DNA of 64,000 nucleotides from Bacillus sp. DTU_2020_1000418_1_SI_GHA_SEK_038 (lineage in GTDB: Bacteria > Bacillota > Bacilli > Bacillales > Cytobacillaceae). Under the pieces are notes generated by a model. It made no database searches and had not been told where the DNA came from. It saw only the letters and a program-made list of their open reading frames with translations. The stretch lies in contig NZ_CP135435.1 in assembly GCF_032341175.1 (NCBI RefSeq), positions 3,162,001 through 3,226,000 of the forward strand, given 5' to 3'. Below, piece after piece: positions 1-7,688 of this stretch (the first letter of the stretch is position 1; each line of letters starts with the position of its first letter). Made by a program: the position numbers and the translations under genes.

Positions 1-1523
1 TTAGAAGCCCAAAATGTTGGATGATACTCCCCAAGCGAATAACCATACGCTTCCTTCTGTGCTTCCTCCATTAACTCATTTAATCTCTCTGTACTAACTG
101 TTCCATTTTTGCGCTCCTCATAGAAACGGGTCTCGAATAAGAAGCGTGCATGGATATTCATTAATAATGCGACTGTTCTTTGAATTTTATCTTCGAGGAG
201 AGCAATTTTTTCCTGTTCCGATTGTGCATTCTTAACCGCTGCATCGGAAACAATCATCTCAGCTAGTGTTGATGCCGTCTCTGCCACATTCATGGCGTAA
301 TGACGGTTTAACAAGTGTAAATCCCTCATTGCATAAGTATGAAATCCATGTCCGAGCTCATGTGCCAATGTGGAGATATTTGAAGGTGTTCCAGAGTACG
401 TCATAAATATCCTTGACTGGCTGCTTTCAGGGAAATATGTATGAAATCCTCCTGGAGATTTTCCAGGCCTATCCTCCGCTTCAATCCAATTTTCTTCAAA
501 CGCCATCTTGGCAAACGAAGTCATTTCTTCCCCGAATTGCGAGAAGTGATCTAAAATAAACTCAGCCCCTTCTTGATAAGAAACTTTCGATTCTGTATTA
601 TTTATTGGAGCATCTAGGTCATACCAGCATAATTTTTCAACTCCGAGCAATTCGGCCTTTCTGTTTAGGAACTTCACAAGAGGTTCTTTATTTTTTGAAA
701 TAACATCCCACATCGTATCAAGTGTTTCTTTGCTCATTCTATTAATAGCTAAAGGCTCTTTTAATACATCGTCCCATCCGCGCTGCTTGTAAACATTCAG
801 TCTAAAGCCTGCTAAATGGTTTAAAGCTTTTGATAAATAATCTGTTTGTTCCTGCCAGGCCAATTCCCACTTTTCAAATATATTTTTCCGGATGTCTCTG
901 TCCGGACTAGAAAATTTATTAGCTGCTTGCCCAACGGACAGAAGTTTTTCTTCTCCGTCCTCTTGAAAAGGAATTTTTATTTTCCCTACAATTAAGTCAT
1001 AAAGCTGGCTCCAGCTATGGTAGCCATCAACCCCAAGGGCATTTATCAGGCTTTCTTCCTCTTTAGATAATTTCTCTGATGCTGTCTCGCGCCGTTCGGT
1101 TAGGACAAAAGACAATTCGCTGAGTCCATTCTCCTGCATCAATTCCTCCCAAACGGCTGAGTCGTAGCTCGTTAATTTTTCATCAAATACGGTTAAAGCG
1201 TTTTGAAAGCTTGCACTTAGCCCAGTGATTTTCGCCCGATGTTCACTCGCTTTCTTATCACTTGTATTTTGTGCTTGCAGACAACTGACAAATGCTCCAG
1301 CTTCACGGAGCTTCTTAGTGGTAATTTGAAAGTTTTCTATTATGTTAATTAATGATGTGTTATCTGATATTGAATTAGTTGGTTCCCATGTATGTACTTG
1401 TAAGCCAAATTCCTTAATTTTCTCTTCTGTTGTATGTAAATGTTGTGTAAAATCCTCTGAAGAGCTGCCGCCATTAAAGAAGACATCTAAATCCCAAATA
1501 GTTGAATAGGTTGTCGCTGTCAT
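1..1523 (-). CDS. M3 family oligoendopeptidase F (C-terminus cut by window edge)
   Basis: Zinc metallopeptidase of the M3B (PepF/oligoendopeptidase F) group, expected to degrade short peptides in the cytoplasm. 507 codons are visible from an ATG at 1523, preceded by a good ribosome site (AAGGGGG, 8 nt upstream). The zinc motif HELGH lies at residues 388-392 (bases 348-362), in the context ISTLAHELGHGFHTYAM. The visible end (EYHPTFWAS) is the conserved C-terminal M3 substrate-binding region, so perhaps 80-100 residues lie outside the window. No signal peptide. Divergent from the lipoprotein gene to the right. The subfamily is clear; physiological substrate is not. Confidence 0.9.
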   Translation of the reverse strand, partial: MTATTYSTIWDLDVFFNGGSSSEDFTQHLHTTEEKIKEFGLQVHTWEPTNSISDNTSLINIIENFQITTKKLREAGAFVSCLQAQNTSDKKASEHRAKITGLSASFQNALTVFDEKLTSYDSAVWEELMQENGLSELSFVLTERRETASEKLSKEEESLINALGVDGYHSWSQLYDLIVGKIKIPFQEDGEEKLLSVGQAANKFSSPDRDIRKNIFEKWELAWQEQTDYLSKALNHLAGFRLNVYKQRGWDDVLKEPLAINRMSKETLDTMWDVISKNKEPLVKFLNRKAELLGVEKLCWYDLDAPINNTESKVSYQEGAEFILDHFSQFGEEMTSFAKMAFEENWIEAEDRPGKSPGGFHTYFPESSQSRIFMTYSGTPSNISTLAHELGHGFHTYAMRDLHLLNRHYAMNVAETASTLAEMIVSDAAVKNAQSEQEKIALLEDKIQRTVALLMNIHARFLFETRFYEERKNGTVSTERLNELMEEAQKEAYGYSLGEYHPTFWAS

Positions 1524-1608
1524 TCTTTTTCCCCCTTATCATTCAATAATTTTATTATAGGTTAACTTTTCTAAAATTTCTATTAATTAAAACACTTAGA
1601 TCAGCATA

Positions 1609-1639
1609 AAAAATGAGGGGAATCAAACCCCTCATTTTA
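1609..1639 (-). terminator. Hairpin with minus-strand U-tract in the divergent pepF/lipoprotein spacer
   Basis: Arms AATGAGGGG / CCCCTCATT separated by 7 nt; on the minus strand the 3' arm runs into TTTTTT. It looks like a Rho-independent terminator placed about 85 nt upstream of the peptidase start, with no gene ending just before it. Confidence 0.55.
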
Positions 1640-1772
1640 GATAAAAGTTGTAGGCAATCATTTATCAAATTTCCAAAATCGGGACGAATCTTTTGCTTAT
1701 CTAATATAATATCCGTTAATATTGGAAGGGATTTATCTCTTATCTTATTAATTTGCAGTTGGAGTGAACGAC

Positions 1773-2744
1773 ATGACCATTTCGATAAGAATAAAAAAAC
1801 ATTTAACATTTTTAGCATTTGGATTTGCTATCGTTGCATCCGGTTGTTCAGCCGATGAACAGAAACATCCTTTAAAAAAAGAAGAACCTGTTGTATCTGG
1901 CACCTTCGAGTTAAAAAAAGCAGCGCCTCAGCGTTTAGAGCAGATTTATGGGTTAGGATATCCGGGAAACGATACAGGACTTTATATTGCCTCTCATGAA
2001 GGTTTAAAAGTATATTCTAATGGCGGATGGTTGGAAGGAACCTCCCAAAAACATGAATATATGGGATTCCAGGCAACAGAGGATGGATTTATGGCGAGCG
2101 GCCACCCTGAAAAAGGATCTGATCTTAAAGATCCCCTTGGTTTAGTATACAGTCAGGATAAAGGAGCAACTCTTGAAAACCTCGCCTTCTACAGTGAGAG
2201 TAATTTTTATTTTTTATCGGTAAGCTATAATGGAAAAGTTATTTATATCATTAATCAGGAAAAAAACTCACAAATTGAGCCTGGGGTATTTATATCTAAA
2301 AATGAGGGAAAAACGTGGGAGCAGGTTCAACTAAATGGACTAGATGCAGACACACTAGGAATGATTGCTGCCCATCCAACGAATAACAGCTTAATGGCGA
2401 TGTCAACGAAAAGTGGAATATTTTTTTCTAATGATCAAGGGAAGAATATGAATAAATTTACTGATCCTATCATGTCAACTGCCTTGGCCTTTTCAGAAGA
2501 CAACCTATATTATTCATCTGTTGAAAATAATAAGGTCCTTTTTTATAAAATGAACATCCATACATTGGAAGCTGAGCAAATTAGTATACCATTTTTAAGC
2601 TATGATAACCCGATTACGTTTATTTCTGTTAATTATAAAGATCAAAACACTCTTTCATTTGCTACTTATTTAAATGATGTTTATGAATCATCTGATGGGG
2701 GTCAGAATTGGAAATTAGTTCTAAAGAACGGCAGAATTGAATAA
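1773..2744 (+). CDS. BNR/Asp-box repeat lipoprotein (F510_1955-type glycosyl hydrolase-like)
   Basis: Predicted secreted lipoprotein: positively charged N-terminus, hydrophobic stretch, and lipobox VASGC with the lipidated Cys about 24 residues in. The mature part is a beta-propeller-like protein with degenerate Asp-box repeats (ISKNEGKTWEQV, FFSNDQGKNMNKF, YESSDGGQNWKLV), as in sortilin/YCF48-type and putative sialidase-like proteins. The ATG at 1773 is chosen because the ribosome site GGAG at 1761-1764 overlaps the alternative GTG at 1764. Stands alone; ends at a strong hairpin shared with sigK. Enzymatic activity is not demonstrated by anything seen; binding role is equally possible. Confidence 0.75.
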   Translation: MTISIRIKKHLTFLAFGFAIVASGCSADEQKHPLKKEEPVVSGTFELKKAAPQRLEQIYGLGYPGNDTGLYIASHEGLKVYSNGGWLEGTSQKHEYMGFQATEDGFMASGHPEKGSDLKDPLGLVYSQDKGATLENLAFYSESNFYFLSVSYNGKVIYIINQEKNSQIEPGVFISKNEGKTWEQVQLNGLDADTLGMIAAHPTNNSLMAMSTKSGIFFSNDQGKNMNKFTDPIMSTALAFSEDNLYYSSVENNKVLFYKMNIHTLEAEQISIPFLSYDNPITFISVNYKDQNTLSFATYLNDVYESSDGGQNWKLVLKNGRIE

Positions 2745-2751
2745 GACGAAA

Positions 2752-2801
2752 AAAGCACAATCAATAGCATTAAATCTAAAAATGCTAGTGATTGTGCTTT
2801 C
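2752..2801. terminator. Bidirectional terminator between lipoprotein gene and sigK
   Basis: Long inverted repeat (AAAGCACAATCA...TGATTGTGCTTT, with inner AGCATT/AATGCT) between two convergent genes, with A/T tracts on both sides. Confidence 0.85.
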
Positions 2802-2807
2802 CCATAT

Positions 2808-3533
2808 TTATTGGCTGTTTTTTCGTTTCTCCTTTTCCTTTTCTGCGCGATAAAATTCATGAAACATTTTCATTAAAGCTCTTTTTTCAATCCTTGACAC
2901 ATAGCTTCTGGATATGCCTAATTCCTTGGCAATTTCCCTTTGCGTTTTTTCTTTTTGCAGGTCTAAGCCAAAACGGCCCACAATTACTTCCTTTTCTCTA
3001 TCATCTAAAACCCCTATATATTCCTTTACCTTTTCAAGCTCCATATTTAATTGGATTGTATTTATGACATCCTCTGAATCAGATTTCAGTACATCAATCA
3101 ATGATATCTCATTTCCTTCTTTATCTTGCCCAATGGGATCATGAAGAGAGACATCCTTTTTTGTCTTTTTTAAAGCACGTAAATGCATTAAGATTTCATT
3201 CTCTATACACCTCGCCGCATAGGTGGCAAGCTTCGTGCCTTTCCCCTCTGAATAGCTTTCTATGGCTTTAATTAACCCGATTGTACCAATAGAGATTAAA
3301 TCCTCAGAATCTTCTCCAGTATTTTCGAATTTCTTGACAATATGAGCTACGAGCCTTAAATTATGCTCGATTAGCATGTTTCGAGCATGTGTGTCGCCAG
3401 CAGCCATCAACCGCAAATACTTTTTTTCATCAGCAGCCGATAGCGGTTGAGGAAAAGCATTATTTTTTACATATGAAACGAGAAACACAATCTCTTTCAC
3501 TAAATAGCCAAGCGCTGTTAAAATTCCTGACAT
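2808..3533 (-). CDS. sigK: Pro-sigma-K, late mother-cell sporulation sigma factor
   Basis: RNA polymerase sigma factor that drives the last stage of mother-cell gene expression (coat and lysis genes). Nearly identical in pattern to B. subtilis SigK: an N-terminal pro-sequence with hydrophobic segment ([18 protein letters not shown]), region 2 ([34 protein letters not shown]) and region 4 helix-turn-helix ([20 protein letters not shown]). Start: ATG at 3533 with GGGGGTGG upstream; the in-frame TTG at 3554 has no ribosome site and would add 7 residues before the pro-sequence. The gene is one uninterrupted reading frame of 241 codons: there is no skin-type prophage insertion, unlike B. subtilis 168. 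BofC, which restrains pro-sigma-K processing, is also in the window (62624-63160). Confidence 0.97.
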   Translation of the reverse strand: MSGILTALGYLVKEIVFLVSYVKNNAFPQPLSAADEKKYLRLMAAGDTHARNMLIEHNLRLVAHIVKKFENTGEDSEDLISIGTIGLIKAIESYSEGKGTKLATYAARCIENEILMHLRALKKTKKDVSLHDPIGQDKEGNEISLIDVLKSDSEDVINTIQLNMELEKVKEYIGVLDDREKEVIVGRFGLDLQKEKTQREIAKELGISRSYVSRIEKRALMKMFHEFYRAEKEKEKRKNSQ

Positions 3534-3814
3534 TATTTCCACCCCCGCTTTCAAACACTTTAGCCTTAACTAATTCCTATGTGCAAAAAGAGTTGTTTTT
3601 GTCTGTCCACCTCATTTATTTTCCTCGGAAATATTTCCACAGCCTTTTTCGTAGGCTCTCATTCTTTTCAGACCTGATTCTTTTAAATAGCCTAATTATT
3701 CCTTGCCTATTTACACCTAATATAGTAAAAACAGGCGTTTTCAATAGTACATTGTCCTCCCGTGATACATATATATGCAGTGAATAAGCTTATAAATCCT
3801 AAGGAGGAGTAGTA

Positions 3815-4288
3815 ATGAGTAAGGACATGATGGAGTCTTTAGTAAATAAAGTCATTAAGATAAACAGGGGGGGACCAGAAACTGGCTCTGGAACTCTACT
3901 TGGTGTTAAAGATGACTACCTAATTTTATTAAGTGAAAATGATGGAGTTGTATACTTCAAGAATCAACACATTAAAAGTTTAACCGAAAGTCCAAAGAAA
4001 GGACAAAATAGCAAAAACGGACAAAACTACAATTTCGATCAAATTAACAACTTAGAATATATGGCTCCAGATACTTTTGAAGAGCTATTGGAAGACTTAA
4101 GGTATCAATGGGTAACCATTAATCGAGGGGGACCAGAAAAAGTAGAAGGCATGCTTCATGATACGAACGGAGAGTTTGTCGCTCTTTTCTGTAATGAAGA
4201 ACTTCTGCGTCTATCTATGTATCATATTCGAAGCATTAGCTACGGTGTAAATGTAGAAGAAGAAGAAAGTAATAATGATGAAAGCTAG
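3815..4288 (+). CDS. CotB-like spore coat protein (DUF2642 repeats), copy 1
   Basis: 157 residues matching the N-terminal part of B. subtilis CotB, an outer spore coat protein. Two DUF2642-type repeats with the signature RGGPE at residues 18-22 and 104-108, each followed by a beta-rich stretch ending in YFKNQHIKSL / LSMYHIRSI. Acidic tail (EEEESNNDES). Strong ribosome site AAGGAGGAG at 3801-3809. First of three tandem paralogues immediately beyond sigK on the opposite strand; such genes are usually transcribed by sigma-K in the mother cell, but I could not identify a convincing sigma-K promoter here. It lacks the long Ser/Lys-rich C-terminal tail of CotB. Confidence 0.8.
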   Translation: MSKDMMESLVNKVIKINRGGPETGSGTLLGVKDDYLILLSENDGVVYFKNQHIKSLTESPKKGQNSKNGQNYNFDQINNLEYMAPDTFEELLEDLRYQWVTINRGGPEKVEGMLHDTNGEFVALFCNEELLRLSMYHIRSISYGVNVEEEESNNDES

Positions 4289-4312
4289 GGAAACCTTCTA
4301 GCATCATTATTA
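4271..4312 (+). terminator. Hairpin at end of first cotB-like gene
   Basis: AATAATGATG and GCTAG pair with CTAGC and ATCATTATT across the stop codon region; only a weak U-rich tail (ACTTT), so partial read-through to the next cotB-like gene is likely. Confidence 0.5.
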
Positions 4313-4355
4313 CTTTAAAGCATCATAAAAATATATTAAAAGGAGCTCAAAGAAA

Positions 4356-4913
4356 ATGGAATTCGGTCAGCATTTAACTTCATTAGTTGGGAATGAAATT
4401 AATATCTTGTTAAGCGATGGAAATTCAATCGAAGGTGTTTTAGCGGCAATAAAAAACGATTATTTTGTAATTGAAACTGATAAAAATATTATTTACCATA
4501 ATATAAAAAATATGAAGGGATTTACAAAGAGTACTAAAAACTCAAAGAACTCAAAAAGCCAAAAGAAAAAGAAATTAAAAACAACATTTGTAACAGACTA
4601 TTCCTCTGAAGGGATGACATTAAGGGAAGTTCTTGAAAATCACCAATCTAAATGGATTTCTATTGACACCGATGGCAATCAAAACAACAAGCAAGGGTAT
4701 ACTGGCTTCCTTGCTGAGATTGGGGATGACTATATCATCTTAGTCGGAAAAGACGCACAGGTTTATTTAAATATATCTCACATAAACACTATTGTAAAAG
4801 CTACCGAGTCTAATACGCAATCCAATAATAACAACCAAAATTCTAATGACAACAACAATAGTGGAACGAGTGTTATGGATTTTGAATCTATTTTTGGTGG
4901 ATCACGCAGCTAA
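4356..4913 (+). CDS. CotB-like spore coat protein (DUF2642 repeats), copy 2
   Basis: 185 residues with two divergent DUF2642-type repeats: EINILLSDGNSIEGVL...IIYHNIKNMKGF near the N-terminus and WISIDTDG...VYLNISHINTIV around residues 105-150. They are joined by a very Lys/Ser/Asn-rich linker (STKNSKNSKSQKKKK) and followed by an Asn-rich low-complexity tail (NNNNQNSNDNNNS). The RGGPE signature of copy 1 is lost here. Ribosome site AGGAG 10 nt before ATG. Same strand as and 67 nt downstream of copy 1. Probably a structural coat component; assignment is by repeat pattern and neighbourhood. Confidence 0.7.
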   Translation: MEFGQHLTSLVGNEINILLSDGNSIEGVLAAIKNDYFVIETDKNIIYHNIKNMKGFTKSTKNSKNSKSQKKKKLKTTFVTDYSSEGMTLREVLENHQSKWISIDTDGNQNNKQGYTGFLAEIGDDYIILVGKDAQVYLNISHINTIVKATESNTQSNNNNQNSNDNNNSGTSVMDFESIFGGSRS

Positions 4914-4958
4914 GGATGAAAATTATTCCTGCTATGAAAAAGAAAGGAGGGATAATAC

Positions 4959-5633
4959 TTGAAAAACATTTTAAAAAAATTAGTGGGTGAAAAAGTCAAA
5001 TTACAGCTTCCTGGTAAAAAGATCATTGCAGGAATGGTAATCGAGATAGGGAGTGATGTATTGGTATTGTTCGATGGGAAGGATTATCTTTACCTTCCCA
5101 TCGTTCATATTCAAAAAATAACAAAATTGGAGCCTAAAGAGGATGATATTCCCCCTCCGAGCGGAACACCAAATATTGAGCACGATGAAGAACTTTCTTT
5201 AAGAAAAGTACTCACACTTGGGAAAGGTATGTTTACCGAAATTTACATTACCGGTAATCAGCCAATCCCAGGTTTTATTTCAAGCATAATGAATAATTAT
5301 TTTGTCTTTTATTCACCCGTTTATAAAACAATGCTCATATCTCTCAATCATCTAAAATGGCTTATCCCTTATACAGCTAATCAAAGACCGTACAGTTTAA
5401 CTAACCAGCAGCTGCCGTTGCAACCGGTTAACATTTCACTCGCAAGAACGTTAGAGGTCCAGATCGAAAAGATGGTCAATGAGCTAGTCATTCTAAATAT
5501 AGGTGAAAACTCCAATCTCATAGGTAAATTAAATAGCTTACAAAATAATTTTATCGAGCTCATCACCGCGAGAGAGGAGCTCATATATTTAAATATGCAT
5601 GATATCAAAACCATCCATTTCACCAATATGTGA
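4959..5633 (+). CDS. CotB-like spore coat protein (DUF2642 repeats), copy 3
   Basis: 224 residues with three DUF2642-like units: GEKVKLQLPGKKIIAGMVIE...YLPIVHIQKIT, EIYITGNQPIPGFISSIMNN...LISLNHLKWL, and ELVILNIGENSNLIGKLNSL...YLNMHDIKTI. Starts at TTG 4959, supported by AAAGGAGGG 8 nt upstream and by the absence of a nearby ATG. No low-complexity tail, unlike the other two copies. Last gene of the tandem set, 45 nt after copy 2, followed by a strong terminator. Likely a coat protein that assembles with its paralogues. Confidence 0.68.
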   Translation: MKNILKKLVGEKVKLQLPGKKIIAGMVIEIGSDVLVLFDGKDYLYLPIVHIQKITKLEPKEDDIPPPSGTPNIEHDEELSLRKVLTLGKGMFTEIYITGNQPIPGFISSIMNNYFVFYSPVYKTMLISLNHLKWLIPYTANQRPYSLTNQQLPLQPVNISLARTLEVQIEKMVNELVILNIGENSNLIGKLNSLQNNFIELITAREELIYLNMHDIKTIHFTNM

Positions 5634-5686
5634 CACCCCTTAAAACAGCTTTATTCGCTTTTAAGGTTCTCCCCAGAATCAAGAAT

Positions 5687-5720
5687 AAAGGATTAACCAT
5701 CACGTGGTTAATCCTTTTTA
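5687..5720. terminator. Bidirectional terminator after the cotB-like cluster
   Basis: AAAGGATTAACCA / TGGTTAATCCTTTTT with a 5-nt loop; serves the plus-strand coat genes and the minus-strand 30-codon gene that ends at 5725. Confidence 0.9.
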
Positions 5721-5724
5721 GTGT

Positions 5725-5817
5725 TTATTCAAAGCCAACTTCATCCACACTTACTTCAGAAAAAATAATGCAGCCAATTACAGAGCAAAGAACTGCTGCC
5801 ATCACAATTGTGAACAT
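5725..5817 (-). CDS. 30-residue putative small membrane protein
   Basis: Reading frame MFTIVMAAVLCSVIGC... ending VSVDEVGFE, preceded by AAGGGGTG at 8-10 nt. Residues 2-19 form one hydrophobic segment with two Cys, then an acidic tail, which suggests a single-pass membrane peptide. Upstream on the same strand is a plausible sigma-A promoter (TTGACG at 5874-5879 with an AT-rich -10 region near 5851-5856). Convergent with the cotB cluster and sharing its terminator. I do not recognise the family. Confidence 0.5.
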   Translation of the reverse strand: MFTIVMAAVLCSVIGCIIFSEVSVDEVGFE

Positions 5818-5930
5818 GCTTTTGCACCCCTTTTGAATACTCTTATTTAATATAAAATTAACACATTTAAGCCCGTCAATTTCAGGGTAGGTGTGAACAT
5901 TTTGTTAAATAAGAAAAAGGGAAAGCCATG

Positions 5931-5993
5931 TTAATTACTTTTGCGTTTCTTTTTTCGAAATGGAAGTGTTAATAGCAGAACATGTAAATACAA
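5931..5993 (-). CDS. Possible 20-residue YrzI-like small protein
   Basis: TTG-initiated frame (LYLHVLLLTLPFRKKKRKSN read with Met start) behind GGGAGGAGATC. Its hydrophobic head followed by a KKKRK run mirrors the first 18 residues of the YrzI protein encoded 125 nt upstream, so it may be a shortened YrzI paralogue. Very short; evidence is the ribosome site and this resemblance only. Confidence 0.3.
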   Translation of the reverse strand: MYLHVLLLTLPFRKKKRKSN

Positions 5994-6018
5994 GCTCAGA
6001 TCTCCTCCCAACTTACAG

Positions 6019-6078
6019 CTAGGTGGTATCATTCTCCACCCATAAAATTGCTTGACGTCCTTGCATAAGAAAAATCAT
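6019..6078 (-). CDS. Possible 19-residue small peptide
   Basis: ATG frame MIFLMQGRQAILWVENDTT preceded by AAGGTGG, lying between YrzI and the YrzI-like frame on the same strand. No recognised family; could equally be untranslated leader of the downstream frame. Confidence 0.22.
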   Translation of the reverse strand: MIFLMQGRQAILWVENDTT

Positions 6079-6117
6079 TATTATTACCACCTTTCTCTTC
6101 AATCTCGTTAACTAAAA

Positions 6118-6258
6118 TTAAAATGTGCGATACATTGTATACTGACGATCCCGATTTTCTTCTTGAATTTTATGAATCATTTCATTATGCATAATTTCTT
6201 CCATTGATAGCTTACGTTTTTTGATCGTAATCGTTAGAAAAAAGATATTTAGTGTCAT
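6118..6258 (-). CDS. yrzI: YrzI family small protein
   Basis: 46-residue protein of the YrzI family (small Bacillus-specific proteins of unknown role): MTLNIFFLTITIKKRK at the N-terminus, then an amphipathic, charged C-terminal half ending RQYTMYRTF. ATG at 6258 is supported by an excellent ribosome site (AGGGGAGGTGA). Two terminators lie directly upstream (6283-6356), so either it has a promoter inside that short region or it is expressed by read-through. Confidence 0.75.
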   Translation of the reverse strand: MTLNIFFLTITIKKRKLSMEEIMHNEMIHKIQEENRDRQYTMYRTF

Positions 6259-6282
6259 ATATATCACCTCCCCTGATACAAC

Positions 6283-6312
6283 AAAAAACCGCAAAGAGAC
6301 ATTCCCTGCGGC
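6283..6312 (-). terminator. Second of two tandem terminators upstream of yrzI
   Basis: Minus strand: CCGCA...TGCGG followed by TTTTTT. Resembles the neighbouring terminator at 6322-6356 (both start GCCGCAGGGA), suggesting duplication. Confidence 0.75.
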
Positions 6313-6321
6313 AAAAGGCAC

Positions 6322-6356
6322 AAAAAAGCCACAAGGAAACGATTCTCCCTGCGGCT
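6322..6356 (-). terminator. First of two tandem terminators, after the 26-codon gene
   Basis: Minus strand: GCCGCAGGGA pairs with TCCTTGTGGC (G-U pairs included) and is followed by TTTTTT; ends the short transcript that starts near 6495. Confidence 0.85.
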
Positions 6357-6376
6357 TGGATGTATATTGTTAATAA

Positions 6377-6457
6377 TTAAGCAATCCATTCCTCGTAGGT
6401 CGAATTCGTAATGTATTTAATTTGAAGTGCTTTTGCATTTCCAGTAGCCATGATCAT
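6377..6457 (-). CDS. 26-residue small protein with its own transcription unit
   Basis: Frame begins MIMATGNAKALQ and ends STYEEWIA. The ATG at 6457 follows AAGGAGG with 9-nt spacing; a second Met two codons on gives MATGNAK. A consensus sigma-A promoter (6503-6531) and tandem terminators (6283-6356) frame it precisely. No membrane segment; polar with Tyr/Trp near the C-terminus. I do not recognise the family. It is probably a real small protein because signals for transcription, translation and termination are all strong; an RNA function is the alternative. Confidence 0.5.
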   Translation of the reverse strand: MIMATGNAKALQIKYITNSTYEEWIA

Positions 6458-6502
6458 TTCATTCGACCTCCTTTTTTAGGAAATTTTTTACTTACAAAGG
6501 TA

Positions 6503-6531
6503 ATTATATCCATTCATACGGCACTTGTAAA
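6503..6531 (-). promoter_or_regulatory. Sigma-A promoter for the 26-codon gene
   Basis: -35 TTTACA (6526-6531), 17-nt spacer, -10 TATAAT (6503-6508) on the minus strand; transcription would start near 6496, about 40 nt before the start codon. Confidence 0.8.
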
Positions 6532-6590
6532 CCTTTTTATTTCATAAACTTGAAAAAACATTAAAATAGGCAGTTAACAATAACGAGCTT

Positions 6591-7286
6591 TTATTTCAAC
6601 GCACTTACGATTTTCATAACCAAATCTGCTGAATGTAATGCCGCCTTTTCTAAATACTGTTCAAATGATACATCAGATTCCTTACCAGCAATATCGGATA
6701 AAGATCTTATGATCACAAAAGGTGTTTCAAATTGATAGGATACTTGGGCGATAGCAGCCGCCTCCATTTCTACAGCCTGGAGATCGGAAAACTTTCCACG
6801 TATATATTCAACTCTAACGGGATCATTCATGAATGAATCTCCAGTTGCGATTAGGCCTCTTACAACTTGAATATCTTTAATTTCGCTTGCACATTTCTCA
6901 GCAATTTGCACTAATTTTCTATCAGCTTCAAAGGCTGCCGGCAGCTGTGGCACCTGTCCGTATTCGTATCCAAAAGCAGTAACATCTACATCATGATGCC
7001 TTACCTCTGAAGATATTACTACATCTCCTACATTTAAATCGGGATTTAAGCCCCCAGCAGATCCGGTATTAATGATAAGGTCAGGATTAAACCTTTCTAG
7101 AAGGATTGCTGTTGATAATGCCGCATTAACTTTACCAATACCAGAACGGAGAAGAATTACCTCAACACCATCCATTGTTCCAGTTGTATACTCGCACCCT
7201 GCGATTACAACCTGACTTTTACCCTCTATTTTTTCACGCAATAATGCTACTTCTTCTTCCATTGCTCCAATAATACCAACTTTCAT
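6591..7286 (-). CDS. mtnN: 5'-methylthioadenosine/S-adenosylhomocysteine nucleosidase
   Basis: Cleaves the glycosidic bond of methylthioadenosine and S-adenosylhomocysteine, releasing adenine, in methionine salvage and the activated methyl cycle. 231 residues, the usual length. Family signatures: [16 protein letters not shown] at the N-terminus (catalytic Glu), INTGSAGG (residues about 72-79), ATGDSFM, and the [12 protein letters not shown] motif that binds the ribose, with RSLSDIAG near the C-terminus carrying the catalytic Asp. Belongs to the conserved mtnN-yrrS-pbpI-greA neighbourhood seen in B. subtilis, though the methyltransferase yrrT and mccAB genes that flank it there are not present. 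Confidence 0.97.
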   Translation of the reverse strand: MKVGIIGAMEEEVALLREKIEGKSQVVIAGCEYTTGTMDGVEVILLRSGIGKVNAALSTAILLERFNPDLIINTGSAGGLNPDLNVGDVVISSEVRHHDVDVTAFGYEYGQVPQLPAAFEADRKLVQIAEKCASEIKDIQVVRGLIATGDSFMNDPVRVEYIRGKFSDLQAVEMEAAAIAQVSYQFETPFVIIRSLSDIAGKESDVSFEQYLEKAALHSADLVMKIVSALK

Positions 7287-7446
7287 TCTTTTAGACCTCT
7301 TTCTTGAGTTAGTTTATCTTTATACATGTTCTCAATTTACCATTCTCAAATAATCCAATCAACTGAAATCTCATATTGACTTCCTCTATCTAATATTCTG
7401 GGTTAAAATACATTACAGATGAATGATAAAAAAGGAGATCATAAAG

Positions 7447-7653
7447 GTGAACTTTCAGCTTGATTTAATTGAAGACAAAATTGAATTTTTCGAAGCCCAT
7501 GACTTAAAATCGCTTGAAAAAAAAATCAGTATTCAAATTGAGCATAATAAAGCAATTCTACTTCAAGTTCATCATGTTTCACACCAGATGAATATGGACG
7601 AAAACGGAAAAACCTTTTATTCGGCAGTCGTTCATTTTAAAGCAAAAAAATGA
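7447..7653 (+). CDS. yrzA: YrzA family protein (DUF2536)
   Basis: 68-residue conserved Bacillus protein of unknown function, matching B. subtilis YrzA in pattern (VNFQLDLIEDKIEFFEAHDL ... FYSAVVHFKAKK). The GTG at 7447 is chosen: AAAGGAGATC lies 8-14 nt before it, whereas an upstream in-frame ATG at 7423 would place that ribosome site inside the gene. It is the only plus-strand gene between 5.7 and 31 kb, convergent with yrrS and sharing the terminator region with it. Confidence 0.85.
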   Translation: MNFQLDLIEDKIEFFEAHDLKSLEKKISIQIEHNKAILLQVHHVSHQMNMDENGKTFYSAVVHFKAKK

Positions 7654-7675
7654 GGAAGGCTAATACGCCCTCCTC
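7643..7675 (-). terminator. Terminator after yrrS
   Basis: Minus strand: GAGGAGGGC / GCCTTCCTC, 6-nt loop, followed by ATTTTTTT; its U-tract overlaps the yrzA stop codon on the other strand. Confidence 0.88.
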
Positions 7676-7688
7676 GCTTGATTAAAGA

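Noticed and set aside
3721..3800. Sigma-K promoter for the cotB-like cluster
   Set aside because: CATATATAT-like sequence near 3768 only partly fits the -10 consensus and no clear -35 was found; expected but not supported.
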